DNA of 64,000 bases, taken from [Leptolyngbya] sp. JSC-1 (lineage in GTDB: Bacteria; Cyanobacteriota; Cyanobacteriia; Elainellales; Elainellaceae). The notes under the pieces are model-generated. The model was not told the DNA's origin, ran no database searches, and saw only the letters and a list, made by a program, of their open reading frames with translations. Position 1 is the stretch's first letter; every line of letters begins with the position of its first letter. Positions 60,837 through 64,000 of this stretch are shown piece after piece. The stretch lies in assembly GCA_000733415.1 (NCBI GenBank), contig KL662192.1, positions 557,152-621,151 on the forward strand, given 5' to 3'. The position numbers were made by a program, and so were the translations under genes.

Positions 60837-63800
60837 ATGCTAGAACCAGATACTGAGAGCTTTAACCCATATTATGAGTACCAGGTCGGGGGCACGCTTG
60901 ACCCTAATCATCCAACCTATGTGGAACGCGCCGCCGATCAAAAGTTGTATAGTCTGTTGAAAGCAGGTGAATTTTGCTACGTCCTCAACTCACGGCAAAT
61001 GGGAAAATCCAGCCTGGTGATACGGACGAGAAAGAAGTTAGAAGCCGAAGGGGTTTTGTTTGCCTTTATTGACATGTCTTCGGTTGGGGCCGAAGTTAAG
61101 TCATTAGACCAATGGTACACAACAATACTGGACAACTTTAAGGAGAGCTTTGAGCTAGACGAGATTAGCCTATCGGCCTGGTGGCAACAGCATGATCACC
61201 TCACGCCCTCCGCTCGGCTGGGGAAGTTTATTGAAACCTTCTTGTTGACCCGATTTCCAGACCGCAAGCTGATTATTGTAATTGATGAAATTGATTACAT
61301 TCTAAAGCTTAAACTGAAGCTGAAAAAAGAATCCATTGATGATTTATCAACCGATGATTTTTTTGCCTTCATTCGCAGTTGCTATAACCAGCGTACTAGT
61401 AATCGAGACTACGAACGACTGACCTTTGTACTGATCGGTGTGGCAACGCCTTACGATCTTATTTCTAACGTAGACTGTACTCCATTTAACATTGGTCAAG
61501 AGATCAAGCTCTACGGTTTTAGTCAAGCAGAAGCGAAACCGTTAGAATCTGGAATTGGCACGGTTGCAGATCGACCAGATTGGGTATTGAAGGAGATTTT
61601 GGATTGGACCGGCGGCCAACCGTTTCTGACCCAGAAGCTGTGTAATTTAGTGTCTAAAAAGCAGCATAAAATTATTGCCGGTCAAGAAAAATCGGCTATT
61701 GATACGCTGGTGCGTTCAGAAATTATTCAGAACTGGAGTCAGAAAGATCAACCCGCTCACTTTGGTGTGATTCGTGACCGTATTCTCAAAAGTAGACGGT
61801 CGCCCAGCCACCTGCTGAACCTGTATCAGCAAATTTTAGAGCAGGGGGAAATCATCGAGAATCGAGAAGATTTGGAGCATCTGGAGCTAAAGCTATCGGG
61901 GTTAGTGATCGAACGCGAGGGGGCTTTACGGGTTTATAACCCAATCTATCAAGAGATTTTTAATCAACAGTGGATTGAGCAAGAGCTGGCAAAACTGCGC
62001 CCCTACAGTGAAGCAATCAAAGCCTGGGTCAAGTCAGGTTACACAGATGAATCACGGCTGCTGTATGGTCAAGCGCTGCAGGACGCTCTAGCTTGGGCTG
62101 AGAGCCAGCGGTTGAGTAAAGCAGAACTCAGTGAAGAAGATCAACACTTCCTGGAAGCAAGCCGCACCCTGGAACAAATTTCCGAAGCAAAACCGGAAGT
62201 GATCCCGATTCTCAAGGCATTTTTGCCAAAGCTAAACCAGATCACTAGCCAACCCTCCCAGCTAATTCGGGCGATTCGCATCTGGGTTGGTTCCCAACCT
62301 GTTCTAACCGAGCTGCTGTGCCAGGACTTGCTCAAAGCTTACCAACAGCAACCGATTGCAGATGGAGCTGAAGCAGCCGTTGCCACCCTGATCCAAACTG
62401 AATGGCTGCAAAAACAAACCCAACCGGCAGTATTAGACCACCTGAAGCAAATCCAGGTGGCGCTGCGGGCAGAAGACGACAAGTTTGTAGCTCTGCTGGA
62501 GCTGTATCGCAGAATTGGGCAGGGGCAAGTTCCCCCTACAGAACACCCACCGGGGTTAAACCTGCTGGAAGATCTAGGCTTAGTCGAAAAACATCAGGTC
62601 GCCAATCGCCTCTATGCGGAAGTATTCAGTCCCGAATGGGTGGCTCAAGAGCTGGAAGAAAGCAGCCAACGCCGCACAATTGCTGGGCGCTTCCGCGAGA
62701 TCGAAAAGCTCAAAACCAGAGATACTTGTCATATCTATCGGGTAGCTGACAAACACCTAAAAAATAAATCTTGCTTGCTGCGAGAATACATTCCTGTATC
62801 TAACGATGCCGAAACTCTAGAGCAGGCCCGCCACGAAATTGATCGCATTTTTCGCGATCTGGAAAAACTGAAGGGCCATGACCAGATTCCGGAGGTGTTG
62901 GCAATCGAAGATGACGGAAAGTTCTACATCACCCAGGAATTTATTGAAGGCGACAATCTCGATCAGGAAATTCAGCCAGGGCAGCCCTGGGATGAACCGA
63001 AAGTAGTCGATCTGCTGATCGAAGTTTTGAGCATTCTGGAATTTGTGCATCTGCAAAAACTGGCGCACCTCAACCTCAAACCATCTAACCTGCGGCGGCG
63101 GCGTCAGGATGGCAAGCTGATCCTGATTGATTTTGGTGCCTTCCAATCGATTAATCGCTTGTTGCAACGCCTCGCAATCCATCCCAAACTAGAGCTGACC
63201 GAATCGCCCCAATATGCACCACCAGCTAACATCGCTACTCGCACCGCGGTAAATCAGGACATTTACGCTGTTGGCATGATTGGGATTCAAACCATCACAG
63301 GGATTGCCCCAGAAGATTTGAGTGTCGATAAAGTGACTGGCGAAGTGATCTGGCTCTACGAAATTCCGCCCCACCACCCCAAAGCCCAAGTCAGCGACGA
63401 ACTAGCCAGAATCCTAGCTAAGATGGTGCGCCATCGTCCTGGCAATCCAACCGCCGATCAATATACCAATGTGGCTGAAGTGCTACAGCAGCTCCGCGGT
63501 CTTAAGGAATCGGGCCGCCGGGTTGATCCAAAACGCAAATATGATTGGCTCACCGACAAGCGGATCTTGGCCTGGGGAGGCGTGGGTCTAGCGGTGGCTG
63601 GGATCGTGGCCGGTATTTTGGGGATGGCGTCTGTCGAACGCCTGAGAGCCGCCCAGCGCTCCGTAGAGCAGTGTAATCAGCCGATCACCGTTCAACCGGT
63701 CACGCCAGCTACCAATGCCTCTACTTCAGGGAACGCGGCTGCGGGAAGTTTGATCAACCGCCAAGTGGTGATTGATGCCAATCAGGTAGCTCAGGCTTGT

Positions 63801-64000
63801 CAACAGGTCTTAGCACGACAGCCCGAAAATCCACAAGCTTTGAAGAATCAGGGAAAGGCCCATCTTTTACTCTGGAAACATGCCGATCTGCTAGGCAATG
63901 CAGCCGAAGCTCAGAACAATTTAGATACTGCTTTGAACAACTTTAACCAGGTGATTCAGGCCAATCCAAATCAACCTGATCCGCAAGCGTTGTTCTATCA
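60837..64000 (+). CDS. AAA-like (AAA_35)/pseudokinase/TM/TPR protein, partial at right edge
   Basis: The frame is open from ATG 60837 to the window end (1054 codons). Order: AAA_35 ATPase (about 1-420; YQVGGTLDPNHPTYVERAAD, P-loop region LNSRQMGKSSLV, Walker B LIIVIDEIDYI, DWTGGQPFLTQKLC); an AWVKSGYTDESRLLYGQALQ helical region (about 395-450); a helical module to about 600; a protein-kinase-like domain (about 615-885); a membrane helix (about 908-928); and a C-terminal TPR-like part. In the kinase domain the beta-3 Lys is Arg (LLREYIP) and the HRD-type Asp is Asn (HLNLKPSN), while DFG is kept (LIDFGAF), so it is probably a pseudokinase. The C terminus is outside the window. Confidence 0.88.
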   Translation, partial: MLEPDTESFNPYYEYQVGGTLDPNHPTYVERAADQKLYSLLKAGEFCYVLNSRQMGKSSLVIRTRKKLEAEGVLFAFIDMSSVGAEVKSLDQWYTTILDNFKESFELDEISLSAWWQQHDHLTPSARLGKFIETFLLTRFPDRKLIIVIDEIDYILKLKLKLKKESIDDLSTDDFFAFIRSCYNQRTSNRDYERLTFVLIGVATPYDLISNVDCTPFNIGQEIKLYGFSQAEAKPLESGIGTVADRPDWVLKEILDWTGGQPFLTQKLCNLVSKKQHKIIAGQEKSAIDTLVRSEIIQNWSQKDQPAHFGVIRDRILKSRRSPSHLLNLYQQILEQGEIIENREDLEHLELKLSGLVIEREGALRVYNPIYQEIFNQQWIEQELAKLRPYSEAIKAWVKSGYTDESRLLYGQALQDALAWAESQRLSKAELSEEDQHFLEASRTLEQISEAKPEVIPILKAFLPKLNQITSQPSQLIRAIRIWVGSQPVLTELLCQDLLKAYQQQPIADGAEAAVATLIQTEWLQKQTQPAVLDHLKQIQVALRAEDDKFVALLELYRRIGQGQVPPTEHPPGLNLLEDLGLVEKHQVANRLYAEVFSPEWVAQELEESSQRRTIAGRFREIEKLKTRDTCHIYRVADKHLKNKSCLLREYIPVSNDAETLEQARHEIDRIFRDLEKLKGHDQIPEVLAIEDDGKFYITQEFIEGDNLDQEIQPGQPWDEPKVVDLLIEVLSILEFVHLQKLAHLNLKPSNLRRRRQDGKLILIDFGAFQSINRLLQRLAIHPKLELTESPQYAPPANIATRTAVNQDIYAVGMIGIQTITGIAPEDLSVDKVTGEVIWLYEIPPHHPKAQVSDELARILAKMVRHRPGNPTADQYTNVAEVLQQLRGLKESGRRVDPKRKYDWLTDKRILAWGGVGLAVAGIVAGILGMASVERLRAAQRSVEQCNQPITVQPVTPATNASTSGNAAAGSLINRQVVIDANQVAQACQQVLARQPENPQALKNQGKAHLLLWKHADLLGNAAEAQNNLDTALNNFNQVIQANPNQPDPQALFY

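Overview
The window looks like chromosomal DNA of a filamentous-type cyanobacterium. The evidence is the HIP1 octamer GCGATCGC (for example at 2348, 15813, 20969, 27297, 41945), several protein families that are largely cyanobacterial (multi-PAS dCache histidine kinases, CheB/CheR-PAS signalling modules, DevC-type FtsX remnant, Uma2 proteins, AAA-like/STAND proteins, an ethylene-receptor-like kinase), and dispersed non-coding repeats of the kind common in large cyanobacterial genomes. Genus cannot be assigned from the sequence alone. No rRNA, tRNA, CRISPR array or prophage was seen.

Layout. 1-506 is non-coding and begins with a compact, strongly self-complementary 142-base element. 507-2955 is a leftward group (small acidic protein, M24-like protein, galactokinase). 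3221-5007 is a Rieske oxygenase and a divergent TetR regulator sharing an operator-like palindrome. 5195-7068 holds an FtsX permease remnant, a persulfide-dioxygenase-type metallo-beta-lactamase gene, a decayed DUF6691 (YeeE/YedE-like) gene and an ArsR regulator. 7309-10675 is a PfkB sugar kinase overlapping a GH65 glycoside phosphorylase/hydrolase.

10704-24974 reads as a pH/acid-stress island. Nine leftward genes (multi-PAS sensor kinase, single receiver protein, DUF1269 protein, APC arginine/ornithine-type antiporter, arginine deiminase, DUF6325 protein, SHOCT protein, GltS-type glutamate/Na+ symporter, NhaC Na+/H+ antiporter) face rightward glutaminase and HdeD-family genes. The shared theme is ammonia production from arginine and glutamine, amino-acid exchange and proton/sodium exchange. 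25378-28632 adds a lipoprotein, a baeRF-type protein and a cyanobacterial membrane protein.

28857-30036 is a graveyard: a frameshifted PchR-type AraC regulator cut off by a frameshifted and 3'-truncated IS5-family transposase. 30181-34351 is leftward and contains a haem-oxygenase-like diiron protein, a SAM methyltransferase and two membrane proteins, which may form an uncharacterised operon. 35017-36197 has a CAP-domain lipoprotein and a DEDDh exonuclease. 36128-41402 is a nickel/peptide-type ABC importer (five genes, SBP to second ATPase) whose nikD-like gene has an in-frame amber codon. 42028-46982 is a four-gene kinase-CheB-CheB-CheR/PAS module, followed by a hemerythrin protein, an MBOAT acetyltransferase with an SGNH-like partner, a Uma2 protein, and a hybrid kinase with an ethylene-binding-type N terminus and two kinase cores.

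55770-64000 carries three P-loop proteins of the STAND/AAA-like type: an NB-ARC/TPR protein, an HTH-AAA-like protein preceded by about eight 13-bp tandem repeats, and an AAA-like/pseudokinase/TM/TPR protein that runs off the right edge. This is the region most likely to hold an undescribed signalling or conflict system. Three families of short dispersed repeats link distant intergenic regions of the window.
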